Origin: Flavobacteriales bacterium
Lineage (GTDB): Bacteria; Bacteroidota; Bacteroidia; Flavobacteriales_F; PHOS-HE28
Length of the DNA stretch: 64,000 nucleotides
Direction: 5' to 3'
Assembly: GCA_016702645.1 (NCBI GenBank)
Contig: JADJDP010000004.1
Coordinates: 97,680-161,679, forward strand
The position numbers were made by a program, and so were the translations under genes. Positions 17,029 to 27,917 of this stretch are shown here, piece after piece. Under the pieces are notes generated by a model that made no database searches, was not told the DNA's origin, and worked only from the letters and a program-made list of their open reading frames with translations. Position 1 is the stretch's first letter. The number at the start of each line of letters is the position of its first letter.

Positions 17029-19047
17029 ATGTCAGTGAAACTCGACAGCAAGATCCCTCCCGGCCCCATCGATAAGAAGTGGACCGATCACAAGGGGCAC
17101 ATCCGCATCGTCGCTCCCGCGAACAAGCGCCGCATCGACATCATCGTGGTGGGCACGGGCCTCGCCGGTGGTGCAGCCGCCGCATCGCTCGCGGAGATGG
17201 GCTACAACGTGAAGGCCTTCTGTTTCCAGGACAGCGCCCGTCGCGCGCACAGCATCGCTGCTCAGGGTGGTATCAACGCCGCCAAGAACTACCAGAACGA
17301 CGGCGACAGCACCTACCGTCTGTTCTACGATACCGTGAAGGGCGGTGACTACCGTGCCCGCGAAGCCAACGTGTACCGCCTCGCCGAGGTAAGCGCGAAC
17401 ATCATCGACCAATGCGTGGCGCAAGGCGTTCCCTTCGCTCGCGACTACGGTGGATTGCTGGACAACCGCAGTTTCGGTGGTGTGCAGGTGAGCCGCACCT
17501 TTTATGCTCGCGGGCAGACCGGTCAGCAATTGTTGCTCGGAGCGTACAGCGCGCTGATGCGCCAAGTGGGCAAGGGCGCGGTGCAGATGTTCGATCGTCA
17601 CGAGATGCTCGATGTGGTGATCGTGGATGGCAAGGCACGCGGCATCATCGCCCGCAACCTGATCACCGGCGAGATCGAGCGGCATGGTGCGCACGCGGTG
17701 CTGCTGTGCACCGGTGGCTACGGCAACGTGTTCTTCCTGAGCACGAACGCCATGGGAAGCAACGTCACGGCGGCATGGAAGGCGCACAAGCGCGGCGCCT
17801 ACTTCGGCAACCCGTGCTACACGCAGATCCACCCGACGTGCATCCCCGTGAGCGGCACGCACCAGAGCAAGCTCACGCTGATGAGCGAATCGCTCCGAAA
17901 CGACGGCCGCATTTGGGTGCCGAAGAATTTGGAAGACGCGAAGGCGATCCGCGATGGCAAGAAGAAAGGCAGCGACATTCCGGAAGCGGACCGCGACTAC
18001 TACCTCGAACGTCGTTATCCTGCCTTCGGGAATCTGGTGCCGCGTGACGTGGCCAGCCGCGCTGCGAAAGAGCGTTGCGATGCGGGCTACGGCGTGAACA
18101 AGACCGGCGAAGCCGTGTACCTCGACTTCAGCGCGGCGATCGAACGCTACGGCAAGCTCGAAGCGAACGTGAAGAAGATCGAGAACCCGAGCAAGGAGAA
18201 GATCATCGAGCTGGGTCGTGCCGTGGTGAGCGAGAAGTACGGCAACCTCTTCGACATGTATGAGAACATCGTCGGCGAGAACCCCTACGACCACGCGATG
18301 AAGATCTACCCGGCCGTACACTACACCATGGGCGGCCTGTGGGTGGATTACAACCTACAGACCACTGTGCCCGGCCTCTTCTGCTTGGGCGAAGCGAACT
18401 TCAGCGATCACGGCGCGAACCGCCTCGGTGCTTCCGCACTGATGCAAGGCCTGGCCGATGGCTACTTCGTGATCCCGTACACCGTGGGCGATTACCTCGC
18501 TGATGACATCCGCACCGGACCGATCGACACGATGCGACCGGAGTTCGATGCTGCCGAGAAGGAGCAGAAGGACCGCATCAACCACTTCCTCAACAACAAG
18601 GGCACGAAGCCGGTCGATGATTTCCACCGCCGCCTCGGCAAGGTGATGTGGGACAAGTGCGGCATGGCGCGCAATGCGCGGGGTTTGCAGGAGGCGATCG
18701 CAGAGATCCGCCAGATCCGAGAGGAGTTCTACCGCGATGTGCGTGTTCCCGGCAAGGCCAACGAATTCAACCAGGAGCTGGAGAAGGCCGGTCGTGTGGC
18801 CGACTTTCTGGAGCTGGGCGAACTGATGTGCGTGGATGCCCTTAACCGCAACGAAAGCTGTGGGGGCCACTTCCGCGAGGAGTACGCAGAAACAGATGGG
18901 CCACAGCAGGGCGAGGCTAAACGCGACGATGCCAACTACGCGTACGTCGCAGCATGGGAGTGGACAGGCGATGCCGGCAAAGCGAACCTGCACAAGGAGG
19001 CGCTGGAGTTCAACGAAGTGAAACTGACGCAACGCAGCTACAAGTGA
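17029..19047 (+). CDS. sdhA: Succinate dehydrogenase flavoprotein subunit
   Basis: Catalytic FAD subunit of complex II, oxidising succinate to fumarate on the cytosolic face. The 672 residues from the ATG at 17029 match the longer Bacteroidota/epsilon type. The FAD-binding Rossmann motif is IIVVGTGLAGGAAAASLAEM. The covalent-FAD histidine lies in RRAHSIAAQGGINAAKNY. The substrate loop contains HPTCIPVSGTHQSKLTLMSE, and the C-terminal FAD contact is GANRLGASALMQGLADGYF. The frame open from 16558 lies mostly over sdhC and is not the real start. The stop overlaps the sdhB start (TGATG), indicating coupled translation. Confidence 0.97.
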   Translation: MSVKLDSKIPPGPIDKKWTDHKGHIRIVAPANKRRIDIIVVGTGLAGGAAAASLAEMGYNVKAFCFQDSARRAHSIAAQGGINAAKNYQNDGDSTYRLFYDTVKGGDYRAREANVYRLAEVSANIIDQCVAQGVPFARDYGGLLDNRSFGGVQVSRTFYARGQTGQQLLLGAYSALMRQVGKGAVQMFDRHEMLDVVIVDGKARGIIARNLITGEIERHGAHAVLLCTGGYGNVFFLSTNAMGSNVTAAWKAHKRGAYFGNPCYTQIHPTCIPVSGTHQSKLTLMSESLRNDGRIWVPKNLEDAKAIRDGKKKGSDIPEADRDYYLERRYPAFGNLVPRDVASRAAKERCDAGYGVNKTGEAVYLDFSAAIERYGKLEANVKKIENPSKEKIIELGRAVVSEKYGNLFDMYENIVGENPYDHAMKIYPAVHYTMGGLWVDYNLQTTVPGLFCLGEANFSDHGANRLGASALMQGLADGYFVIPYTVGDYLADDIRTGPIDTMRPEFDAAEKEQKDRINHFLNNKGTKPVDDFHRRLGKVMWDKCGMARNARGLQEAIAEIRQIREEFYRDVRVPGKANEFNQELEKAGRVADFLELGELMCVDALNRNESCGGHFREEYAETDGPQQGEAKRDDANYAYVAAWEWTGDAGKANLHKEALEFNEVKLTQRSYK

Positions 19048-19805
19048 TGGGTAACATGAAGCTGAATCTCAAGATCTGGCGCCAGGCCGGTCCGAACGAC
19101 AAGGGCCAGATGAAGGACTATCCGGTGAGCGACGTGTCCGAGGACATGAGCTTCCTGGAGATGCTGGATGTGCTGAACGACGACATCGTGCGCAAGGGCG
19201 AAGACCCGATCGCGTTCGACCACGACTGCCGCGAAGGCATCTGCGGATCATGCAGCCTCTTCATCAATGGCGAAGCGCACGGCCCGGGCAAGGGCATCAC
19301 CACCTGCCAGTTGCACATGCGCCGCTTCAAGGATGGCGATACCATCCATGTGGAGCCTTGGCGTGCACAGGCGTTCCCTGTCATCAAGGATCTGGCAACG
19401 AACCGCAGCGCCTTCGATCGCATCCAAGCGGCCGGAGGTTTCGTGAGCATCAACACCAGCGGCAATCTCGTCGACGGGAACGCGGTTCCCATCCCGAAGG
19501 ATGATGCCGACAAGGCCTTCGATGCAGCAACGTGCATCGGCTGCGGTGCGTGCGTGGCCACCTGCCCGAACGGCTCCGCGATGTTGTTCACGGCGGCGAA
19601 AGTCTCGCAGCTCTCGCTATTGCCTCAAGGCAAGCCCGAGCGCAAGCGCCGTGCGCTGGCCATGGTGGAGCAGATGGACAAGGAGGGCTTTGGCAATTGC
19701 AGCAACACCGGTGCTTGCGAGATCGAGTGCCCGAAGAACATCAGCCTGGAGCACATCGCGCGGTTGAACCGGGAGTACTTGGCGGCGACGGTGACGAAGG
19801 AGTGA
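19047..19805 (+). CDS. sdhB: Succinate dehydrogenase iron-sulfur subunit
   Basis: Electron-transfer subunit between SdhA and the membrane anchor. The 252 residues contain the [2Fe-2S] motif CREGICGSCSLFINGEAHGP and its fourth cysteine (TTCQLHMR), then CIGCGACVATCPNGSAMLF for one cubane cluster, and CSNTGACEIECPKNISLEHI for the other. The ATG at 19047 (MGNMKLNLKIW) overlaps the sdhA stop; an alternative ATG at 19056 is possible. The frame is intact. It ends the sdhCAB operon; 205 bases without a clear gene follow. Confidence 0.97.
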   Translation: MGNMKLNLKIWRQAGPNDKGQMKDYPVSDVSEDMSFLEMLDVLNDDIVRKGEDPIAFDHDCREGICGSCSLFINGEAHGPGKGITTCQLHMRRFKDGDTIHVEPWRAQAFPVIKDLATNRSAFDRIQAAGGFVSINTSGNLVDGNAVPIPKDDADKAFDAATCIGCGACVATCPNGSAMLFTAAKVSQLSLLPQGKPERKRRALAMVEQMDKEGFGNCSNTGACEIECPKNISLEHIARLNREYLAATVTKE

Positions 19806-20010
19806 GGCACACGTATTGATGAGTTTCCAGCGGTACCTGTCTGCCAGTCGCGCGCCTGCTGCCTCAACAGAATCAGCGCTGCTTCGGGGCGGAGGTTCTT
19901 CGATGCCCTGCTCCAGAAACCCGCTCTACCCCAGTGAGCGTCGTGCGATCAGGCCAGCCAGCTGACGGATGGCATTTCGGCGATCCTCCTGACGCACGAA
20001 CTTGGCCTCC

Positions 20011-20836
20011 ATGAGCACCGAGCACGCCATCAAGCGCATCTTCCATCCCACGGATCTTTCAAGGTCCAGCGAGGTAGCTTTTCACCATGCCCTTCGACTT
20101 GCGGTCGAAGCGCGCGCCTCGTTGACCATCCTTCATGTAGGATCGGATACGGAGTCTTGGGACGAGATGCCACAGGTCCGGAGAACGTTGAAGAGGTGGG
20201 GGCTGTTGAAGGACGAGAACGACACGGAAGAATTCCTGACCCTTGGCATCCTGATCAGGAAGCTGATGGTCGGGGCCGGTGACCCGTTGAAGGCCTGCAA
20301 AGAGTACCTCGAGGATCATCCCACGGACCTGGTGGTCCTGGCCACCCATCAAGACGCGGGGCGCATGGCTTGGTTGAAACAAAAGGTGGCAGAGCCACTG
20401 GTGCGCGCTGTCGGGGAGGCGACCTTGTTAGTACCGTCACAATGCCCCGGGTTCGTGCATCCGAAGACGGGAGCGGTCGGTCTGCGCCGCATCCTACTCC
20501 CCATCGCATCCGACCCGGATCCTGCACAAGCCGTGCGAGCGGCAACGCTCGTATCACGTCACCTTGGTTCAGGCGAAATGGAATTCACCCTGCTTTATGT
20601 AGGTGCAGCGGACATGCCTACTCCCGTTGCCCGTCCAGGACGGCTGGAAATGGGATCGTATCGCGCGCGAAGGCGACATCGTGGAAACGATCCTTGCGGT
20701 TGAAAAGGAGATCAAGGCCGACCTGATCGTCATGGCCACGAAAGGGCACGATGGCTTCCTGGACGCCTTGCGCGGAAGTACAACGGAGCGAGTGCTTCGG
20801 GGTGCCTCCTGCCCGATGTTGACGGGCGTGGTATAG
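20011..20836 (+). CDS. Universal stress protein, two tandem Usp domains (frameshifted)
   Basis: A cytosolic UspA-family protein of about 275 residues. Domain 1 begins IKRIFHPTDLSRSSEVAFHHALRLA and contains ASLTILHV and DLVVLATHQDAG. Domain 2 begins LRRILLPIASDPDPAQAVRAA and continues with FTLLYVGAADM. The frame changes near 20625, after which the other frame carries WDRIAREGDIVETILAV, ADLIVMATKGHDGF and the C-terminal GSTTERVLRGASCPML. The last two are the G-2x-G-9x-G/S-type ATP-binding region of Usp proteins. The ATG at 20011 is preferred over the TTG at 20002. The single indel is probably a consensus error. The role in stress response is inferred from the family only. Confidence 0.85.
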
Positions 20837-20873
20837 AACTTCGGTCAGCACAACGTCGCTAGCTTCGGTGCGC

Positions 20874-22037
20874 ATGTCCTCCACCATGATCCGATCGCCT
20901 TTGCGCAGCAAGCTCCCCCACGTCGGCACCACCATTTTCACGGTGATGAGCAAGCTGGCGGCCGAGTGCGGCGCCATCAACCTCAGCCAAGGTTTTCCGG
21001 ATTTCCCGATCGACGAGAAGTTGAGCGACTTGGTCAACGCGGCGATGAAAGCCGGGCACAACCAATACGCGCCGATGCCTGGCCTACCAGCGCTGCGCGA
21101 AGCGATCAGCAGCAAGGTGGAACGGCTTTATGGCTTCAGCTATGATCCCGATACGGAAGTCACCGTGGCGTCCGGTGGCACGCAGGCCATCTTCACGGCC
21201 ATTGGCGCGGTGGTGCATCCGGGTGATGAGGTGATCATCGTGGATCCGGCCTACGATTGCTATTCACCTACGGTGGAGTTGTTCGGCGGCAAGCCCGTGC
21301 ATGTACGACTAGGCAACGACATGAAGTTCGATGCGGATGCGGTCAAGCAGGCAATCACGCCGAAGACGCGCATGCTGATGATCAACACGCCGCACAACCC
21401 GGCGGGTACGATCCTGCGTGATGCCGATATGAGACGCATCGCAACCATGCTGCGTGGCACGGACATCATCCTGCTCAGCGATGAGGTCTATGAGCATCTG
21501 GTCTTCGATGGCGAGCCGCACGCTTCCGCGATCAACTATCCGGAACTGCGCGAACGCGCCTTCGTGATCTTCAGCTTCGGCAAGGTCTTCCACACCACCG
21601 GCTGGAAGATGGGCTATGCCCTTGCGCCGAAGGAGCTGATGGCCGAGTTCCGAAAGGTGCATCAGTTCAACGTCTTCAGCGCGAACACGCCCATCCAACA
21701 TGCACTGGCGGCCTACATGAAGGAGCCAGCGAACTACGAGAACGTGCCATCCTTCTACCAAGCCAAGCGCGACCGCTTCGCGAAGGGCATGGCGAAGTCG
21801 AGGTTCAAGTTGTTGCCCTGCGAGGGCTCCTACTTCCAAACGGCGGACTACAGTGCGATCAGCCAGGAGGACGACATGACCTTCGCGCAGCGTGTGGCGC
21901 GTGAGATCGGTGTGGCCACCATACCGCTGTCTCCCTTCTACAAGCAGCCACCGACCGACCAGCGCCTGCTGCGCTTTTGCTTCGCCAAACAGGACGCTAC
22001 CTTGGACGCAGCCATCGAGAAGCTATGCCGGATCTGA
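20874..22037 (+). CDS. Methionine/glutamine aminotransferase (class I/II, YbdL-like)
   Basis: PLP-dependent aminotransferase of about 387 residues, fold type I. Visible features are LSQGFPDFPID near the N-terminus, NQYAPMPGLPALREAI, the substrate loop INTPHNPAGT, the Asp/Tyr pair in LLSDEVYEHLVFDG and the PLP lysine in FSFGKVFHTTGWKMGY. These match the methionine aminotransferase/kynurenine-oxoglutarate transaminase subgroup. The start is set at the ATG 20874; an ATG at 20886 is also plausible. The 3' end overlaps the nitrilase-family gene by 13 bases. Pairing of this enzyme with an omega-amidase is known: the transaminase uses glutamine and yields alpha-ketoglutaramate, which the amidase removes, a setup used in methionine salvage. 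Confidence 0.9.
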   Translation: MSSTMIRSPLRSKLPHVGTTIFTVMSKLAAECGAINLSQGFPDFPIDEKLSDLVNAAMKAGHNQYAPMPGLPALREAISSKVERLYGFSYDPDTEVTVASGGTQAIFTAIGAVVHPGDEVIIVDPAYDCYSPTVELFGGKPVHVRLGNDMKFDADAVKQAITPKTRMLMINTPHNPAGTILRDADMRRIATMLRGTDIILLSDEVYEHLVFDGEPHASAINYPELRERAFVIFSFGKVFHTTGWKMGYALAPKELMAEFRKVHQFNVFSANTPIQHALAAYMKEPANYENVPSFYQAKRDRFAKGMAKSRFKLLPCEGSYFQTADYSAISQEDDMTFAQRVAREIGVATIPLSPFYKQPPTDQRLLRFCFAKQDATLDAAIEKLCRI

Positions 22038-22800
22038 GAGTGACACTTGTGCAGAGCATGCTCCATTGGGAGGATGCAGCTGCGAACCGCGCGATGTTCG
22101 GCCAGAAACTCGCCGCGCTGAAGGGCACGACCGACCTGATCGTGCTGCCGGAGATGTTCACCACCGGCTTCAGCATGCGTAGCGCGGATCTGGCGGAGAC
22201 GATGGAGGGTGCCACGGTGCAATGGATGCGCGAACAAGCGGCGGCCTGACGCCGCGCTCTATGGCAGCGCCATCATCACGGCGGCGGCAAGTACTTCAAC
22301 CGGGGCTTTTCGTTCAGCCCGATGGACAGGTCACGGTGTATGACAAGCGCCACCTCTTCCGCTTCGCGAACGAGAACGAGCACTATGCGCCGGGAACCGA
22401 ACGTGTCGTCGTGGAATGGCGCGGATGGCGCATCCTGCTGCAAGTGTGCTTCGATCTGCGCTTCCCGGTCTTTGCGCGCAACCGAGCCGACTACGATGCG
22501 ATCCTCTACGTGGCCAACTGGCCCGAAGCGCGGCGTTACCCGTGGAGCCAGTTGTTGATCGCGCGCGCTATCGAGAACCAATGCTATGTAGCGGGCCTGA
22601 ACCGTGTTGGTATGGACGCCAAGGGCATCCACTACTCCGGTGATTCCGTCGTGGTCGATCCACGTGGTGCAGTGATCGGACAGGTCGATCCTTCACAAGA
22701 AGGAACAGCGACCATTGTTTTGGACCGTGCTTCATTGCAGGACTTCCGCGCGAAGTTCCCCGTGGCGCTCGACGCCGATGATTTTTCGCTGAAGCTATGA
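22025..22800 (+). CDS. Omega-amidase, nitrilase superfamily YafV-like (multiply frameshifted)
   Basis: Hydrolyses omega-amides such as alpha-ketoglutaramate. The catalytic triad is visible across the repaired frame: Glu in LIVLPEMFTTGFSM, Lys in VTVYDKRHLFRFANENEHY and Cys in ILLQVCFDLRFPVFARN. Later motifs DAILYVANWPEARRYPWSQ and ARAIENQCYVAGLNRVG are typical of YafV. The first frame runs from the ATG at 22025 to about 22249. The stretch 22250-22310 needs at least two and probably three indels to read LYGSAIIT, GGKYFNRG and FVQPDGQ. From there the last frame is open to the stop at 22800. It overlaps the aminotransferase gene by 13 bases, so the two are cotranscribed. Confidence 0.85.
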
Positions 22801-22807
22801 GGCGGCG

Positions 22808-25800
22808 TTAGCGCAACACCTGTACGTTCCCCATCTCGTTCTTCTCGAAGCTCGTCTCGCCGTCCTTGTCGGTAAAGAGCTTGTAGGCGATGCGCCAGAC
22901 GTACATGTCGTTCTTCACGTATTCGCCTTGGTAGGTGCCGTCCCATCCAGTGTTCAGGTCATCGCTTTCGAAAAGCAGCTCACCCCAGCGATCGAAGATC
23001 ATCAAGCGCATACTGGCGATGCTCTTGCCTACCGGCACGAAGAAGTCGTTCACGCCATCGCCGTTCGGCGTGAACGTGTTGGGGATGAAGATGGTGGCGG
23101 GGCAGTACTCGATCACACGAGCCGAATCCTGGGCGGTACAGTCGTAAGCGTTCGTGACATGCACATAGTACCACCCGTAGGCGCTGGCCATGATCACCTG
23201 CGTTGTTTCGCCTGTGCTCCAAGAATGCTGCGACCCCGCATTGCCCGCGTCGATCACCACATACTTCGGCTCGTCGTCCAGGCAGGTGTGGAACTCGTTC
23301 ACCGCCATGCGCGCGGGCGAAGGATTGAATAGCACGGTGATGTCATCATTGCGCGAGCAGTAGCCGTTGTTCACGGTAACGCTGTACGTGCCCGGTTGGC
23401 CGATGCCGATGGTCTGTGCATTTGATCCGGTGCTCCACTGGTAGGTGGACCCGGTGTTGCCCGCATCCACCGTCAGCACTCGCCCTTCGCAGAGCACAGT
23501 GTCCACGCCGAGGTTCACGCTAGGCGGCGCAACGAAGGCCACGTCGGCGTCGAAGGTGCCGGAGCATCCAGCTTGGTTCGTTACGGTCACGCTGTAGGTG
23601 GAACCGCTGCTTACGGTGATGGTCTGGCTTGTCGCGTTGGTGTTCCACAGATAGGAGCAACCCACGTTGCCTGCGTCAAGGGTCACGGTCTCGCCACTGC
23701 AACGGGTGCTGTTCGCGAGTACATCGACCGGCCCGGGAACCACCGTCACATTGATGACATCGCTCGCAGTACACCACCCATTGCTCACGGTCACGCTGTA
23801 GGTGCCGTTCGCGCTCACGTTGATCGTCTGCGTGGTCGCGTTCGTGTTCCACAAGTAGGTGGAGCCCGGCGTGCCTGCATCAAGCGTGAGGCTTTGGCCT
23901 TGACAGATGCTCGTATCGTTTCCGAGCGATACCGCAACCAGCGGAGCCAGCGTCACGACCGCATCGAAGGTGCCAACGCAGTTCTGCGCGGTGGTCACTT
24001 GAACAGAGTAGGTGCCGCTCGCAGTGGGTGTTATGCTCTGCGAAGTGGCGTTCGTGCTCCACAGGAACGTACTGCCTGGATTGCCTGCGTTCAAGGTCGG
24101 TAGCGAACTGATGCAGGTCGTAACGTCCTGCAAGGCATCGACGGGCATGGCGTTGAACTGCACGTTCACCGCATCGCTCGCGCTGCAATTGTTCGCATTG
24201 GTCACCGTAACGCTGTAGACACCGCTCGTACTTGCATTGATCGTCTGTGTTGTCGCGTTCGTGCTCCAGAGGAAATTGCTTCCTGCATTGCCCGCGTCGA
24301 GCACCTGGTTCGTTGCGCCACAGAGTGCGATGTCGTTCCCGAGGTTAACCACCGGTAGTGCGTGCAAGGTGACGTTGAACGTGGTGATGGCCTGGCAACC
24401 TTGACCGTCTGTGATGGTGACAGTATGAGGGCCGCTCGCGGTCGGCACGATGGACGCAGTGCTAGCGCCGGTGTTCCATGCATAGCTCACGCCTGGCGCT
24501 GGTGCGGTCAATGTGGGCGGCACGTTCGCACAAGCAGCCACGCTTTGCGTGGTAGGAGTGCTGGCGAAAGCGCGCGTGATCGTCACTTGGTCGCTCACCG
24601 AGCAGCCTCGCGCATCGCTGACCGTGATAGTGTAGGTCGCTGTCACATCATTCGTGATGGTGGGTGCAGCTATCACGCTTGAATTCAAGTTCGCCGCTGG
24701 CGTCCACGCATAGTGCGGGTTTGGAACATTGTGCTGCACACCGAGCTGAAGTCCCAACGCACTGCATACCGTCTGGTCGGCACCCGCGTTGGCGGTATAG
24801 CCGGTGTTCACCACGATCGTGATGCTCTGGGTGAGCTGGCAACCGCTGGCGGTATGTGTGACGGTACAGTTGTAGGTGGTCGTTTGTGTTGGTGTAGCGA
24901 TCGGGTTGGCGATCGTGCTGTTGTTCAGTCCAGCCCCCGTCCAAGCGTAGGTGAGGCCGCTACCACCGCCGACAACCGCGTTCAATTGCGCGTTCTGTCC
25001 CTGGCAAAGCGTATCGCTGCTCGTGTTCACGTTCAGGCTGAAGAGCTGGCCGACGGTGATGGTGACGTCTTCGGTCGCCGTGCACCCTGAAGCGTTCACC
25101 GCGTTACCTCGTACGTGGTCGTGACGTTCGGTGTAGCGATCGGGTTCGCGATGCTGGTAGAACTCAGCGAGCCATCGTTCGGTGTCCAGGTGTAGATGAT
25201 CCCAGCGCCCGAGTTGGCGTGGCTTGCAGTTGTGTTCCGGCGATGGAGCACAAGGTCATGTCGGGCGTTATGCTCAGGTCGAAGGCGGGGTCCACCTGCA
25301 CGAACACACTATCGGTGTAGGAGCAACCACCAACAGGATCGATCGCGTTGAGCACGTACCATCCACTCGTTGTGGGCGTGGCGATCGGGCTTGGGCTCGA
25401 CGCGTCGTTCAACGTACCCGGCTGCGACCATGCATAGCTCGCGTAGCTGTTGTCATAGCGGCCGATCAGCACCGCATCAAGGCTCCAGTTGTCCTGACCC
25501 GCCCCGGAGTTGGACGATTGACGGAAGCGGAACATCGTGTTGGACGATTGTGCCGGAGCGCTTATGGGCACATCCATCGGTGTGAATTCCGGATAGCCGT
25601 TTTCGTTGAAGGTCGCCAGTGTGTTCCAGTTCAAACCGTTGTTCGTGCTGTACTCGAGCACTACATGTTCGCCCGCGTCGGCATCATCGCAGGGCACCGA
25701 GCCGGTGGCTATTTTGAGTTGGAAGTGGATATGCCCACCGCCGGTTGTGTTCGATCCGACCGTTTGCGCATAGCGCTGGCCATTGCCGTTGAAGTAGAGC

Positions 25801-27821
25801 GCGCCCGCTCCGATACTTCCGCACGCGTTGCTGATGCTGCCACCTTGGATCGCCGTCCACATGCTCCCAGTGGTGGCCTCCAGGTCATCTTGTGCGATGG
25901 CACGTAGCACCTGGCTACTGAGGTTGGTGGTGTTGCCCGCGCAGATCACGGCCGGCTGAACGGTCGCGTCCAATTCCACGATCGCACCTGGCTGTACTTG
26001 CACGAGGATGCTGTCCTGCAAACTGCCGCAACCGTTCGGGCTCACTACTTCCACATGGTACCAGGTGGAGGCCGTCGGAGAGGCCGAGGGGTTGGCGATG
26101 GTCGCATCGCTCAGCGAGACCGATGGTGTCCAGTTGATCTCGAACCAGTTGGGGTCCGGCGATGGAGATAGATCGAGTTGCACGGGTTGATACTGGCACA
26201 CATTGATCGTCGCACCGCCGTTCGCCGATGGTTCGATGCCCGGTGGCAGGGGAATGCCAACGTGATAGGTGAACGAGCGTGGACAGCCGCTGACCGGTAA
26301 TTCTCCGGTAACGGTATAGCTCTCGCTGCCCGGAGGTACCACAGTGATGGTATTGCCCGTTCCGAGCACGGTGTTAGGATCGCTCACCGCTACCCAGTAG
26401 GCGTTGTTCAAGGGTACACTGCTGTTAAGCGTGACCGGGGTTCCGCCACACACGGTGGAGTCGTTCTGTACGTGCGGTGCGCCGATGTCATTGGCGGAAG
26501 TAGCGTAGCTCTCGCCGAAGCCGATCCCGAAGGAATAGGCTTGGAACCCACTGGCCGATTGTAAGCGATGCACGCCTTGTGACAAAGGGATCTTCGCATA
26601 CGAGCGATCGGAGCAAGCACCGTACGGCTGGAAGAGCGCTGCGTTCACAGGTGCCCCGTCGAGGAAGAGTTGCGACGTGGCGGCGGTTTCCATCACCACG
26701 CTCACGCTGTGCTGGTTGATCTGCGTGGTGCTCGCCGAATGGAAGGATGCGCGCTTGGACGTGCGACCCGCAGGCGAAAGCACGAGCATGGATGGATCAC
26801 CGTTTCCCACGCAGCTGTATCCCTCCATCACTTGCACCACGCTCACCGGTTTGTTGGCATCGATGCACACGGGTGTGCTTACCGTGTTGGCTTCATGCAC
26901 CTGGCCGGAGTTGAGAACGATGGGCGCTCCACCACTGATGGTGATGCTGGTATTGTTCTGGTGTGCCATCACACGATAGGTGGAACCGCTAACGCCGTTG
27001 ATGGGGACCGTGTAATAGCGCGTTCCCCATGCCGTGATGGGAAGTAGTTGATCGAAGATGTGGTCGCATGCGGAGCAGGATCCCGGGGCGGTGGCGCACA
27101 TGGCTCCGCCGAACACTGCGAATGGTCGGCAGGGTCCGCTTTGATCGGTGGCTTCCACGAGCGTACCGGTGAGGTCCAAGATGTCCGTAGCCGCCTGGAT
27201 CTGGTAGGTCTGTCCTTCGTCAAGGTCCACAACGAAGGGCACACCTGCAGCATGACCACCGGCGGTGTTCGCCGTAGGAGTGATCCGCACCTGCGTTCCA
27301 TCCTGCGTGGCAAGCACGAGCATTTCGCTCTTGTGCAGGTTGTTGAAGTTGGGCATGCCGTGGTAGCTGTCCACGCGGTACACGGTTCCCAGAGAAGGTT
27401 CGGGCAGGACCTGGCTGAGGTCGGTCGTGTAGTTCTGGTAGCTGCTGATGAAGACGTTCACACTGTCCTGGCTCTGTACCAGCACGCCTTTGTTCAGCAC
27501 GGCTTCGGTCCCGCTGTTCTCTGCGGAATTCGGTACATCCACCACGGCGACCGCGTTCGCCCCAACGGTGAAGTTGGTGCTCCAACCACCACCGGGAATG
27601 CTGATGGTACCATTGGTCGCCACGGTGGAGGCGATGTGCACTTTCAAGCTCTGCGCAGCGAAACCGTTCTGCATGTAGCCAGCCCAGAAGCGCGTGCCCC
27701 GGGAGGGCAGTTGCTGTGGGTTTTGCGCCAGCACGGGAACGCTCAGCAAGGTCCAAAGGACCAATGTGAACGCCCATGTGGATCGGACGGTCCCGGGGTG
27801 CGGGAAAGGGCTATGCGGCAT
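22808..27821 (-). CDS. Giant secreted protein with gliding-motility-type C-terminal (T9SS type B) domain (two frameshifts)
   Basis: About 1670 residues if the frame is repaired. The N-terminus has a signal peptide (AFTLVLWTLLSVPVLAQ) and an IgGFc-binding-like region (RGTRFWAGYMQN, VFISSYQNYTTDLSQVLPEP, CDHIFDQLLPITAWGTRYY). A long tail of Ig/PKD-like repeats follows, each with a core such as LDAGNAGSNFLWSTNATTQT. Eight or more copies are visible between about 22.9 and 24.6 kb. The C-terminus IFIPNTFTPNGDGVNDFF, FDRWGELLFES, YVWRIAYK is the CHU_C/type B sorting domain. Frame changes at about 25215 and 25110 interrupt otherwise continuous repeat sequence. It is probably a surface adhesin-like protein exported by T9SS; ligand unknown. 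Confidence 0.85.
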
Positions 27822-27917
27822 ACATCTCCACCGAAGAGCAGGGGTGGTGGCGGCCGTTCTACGCCATCGGCCAAGGCAAGGTTCAGGGGGATGGAAGACC
27901 GCTTCCGGACGATGTGT

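Noticed and set aside
19926..20012. Minus-strand ORF of 28 residues beginning MEAKFVRQEDRRNAIRQL
   Set aside because: The sequence is protein-like but it overlaps the start of the universal stress protein gene, lacks a promoter box and ends within 29 codons, so there is not enough support.
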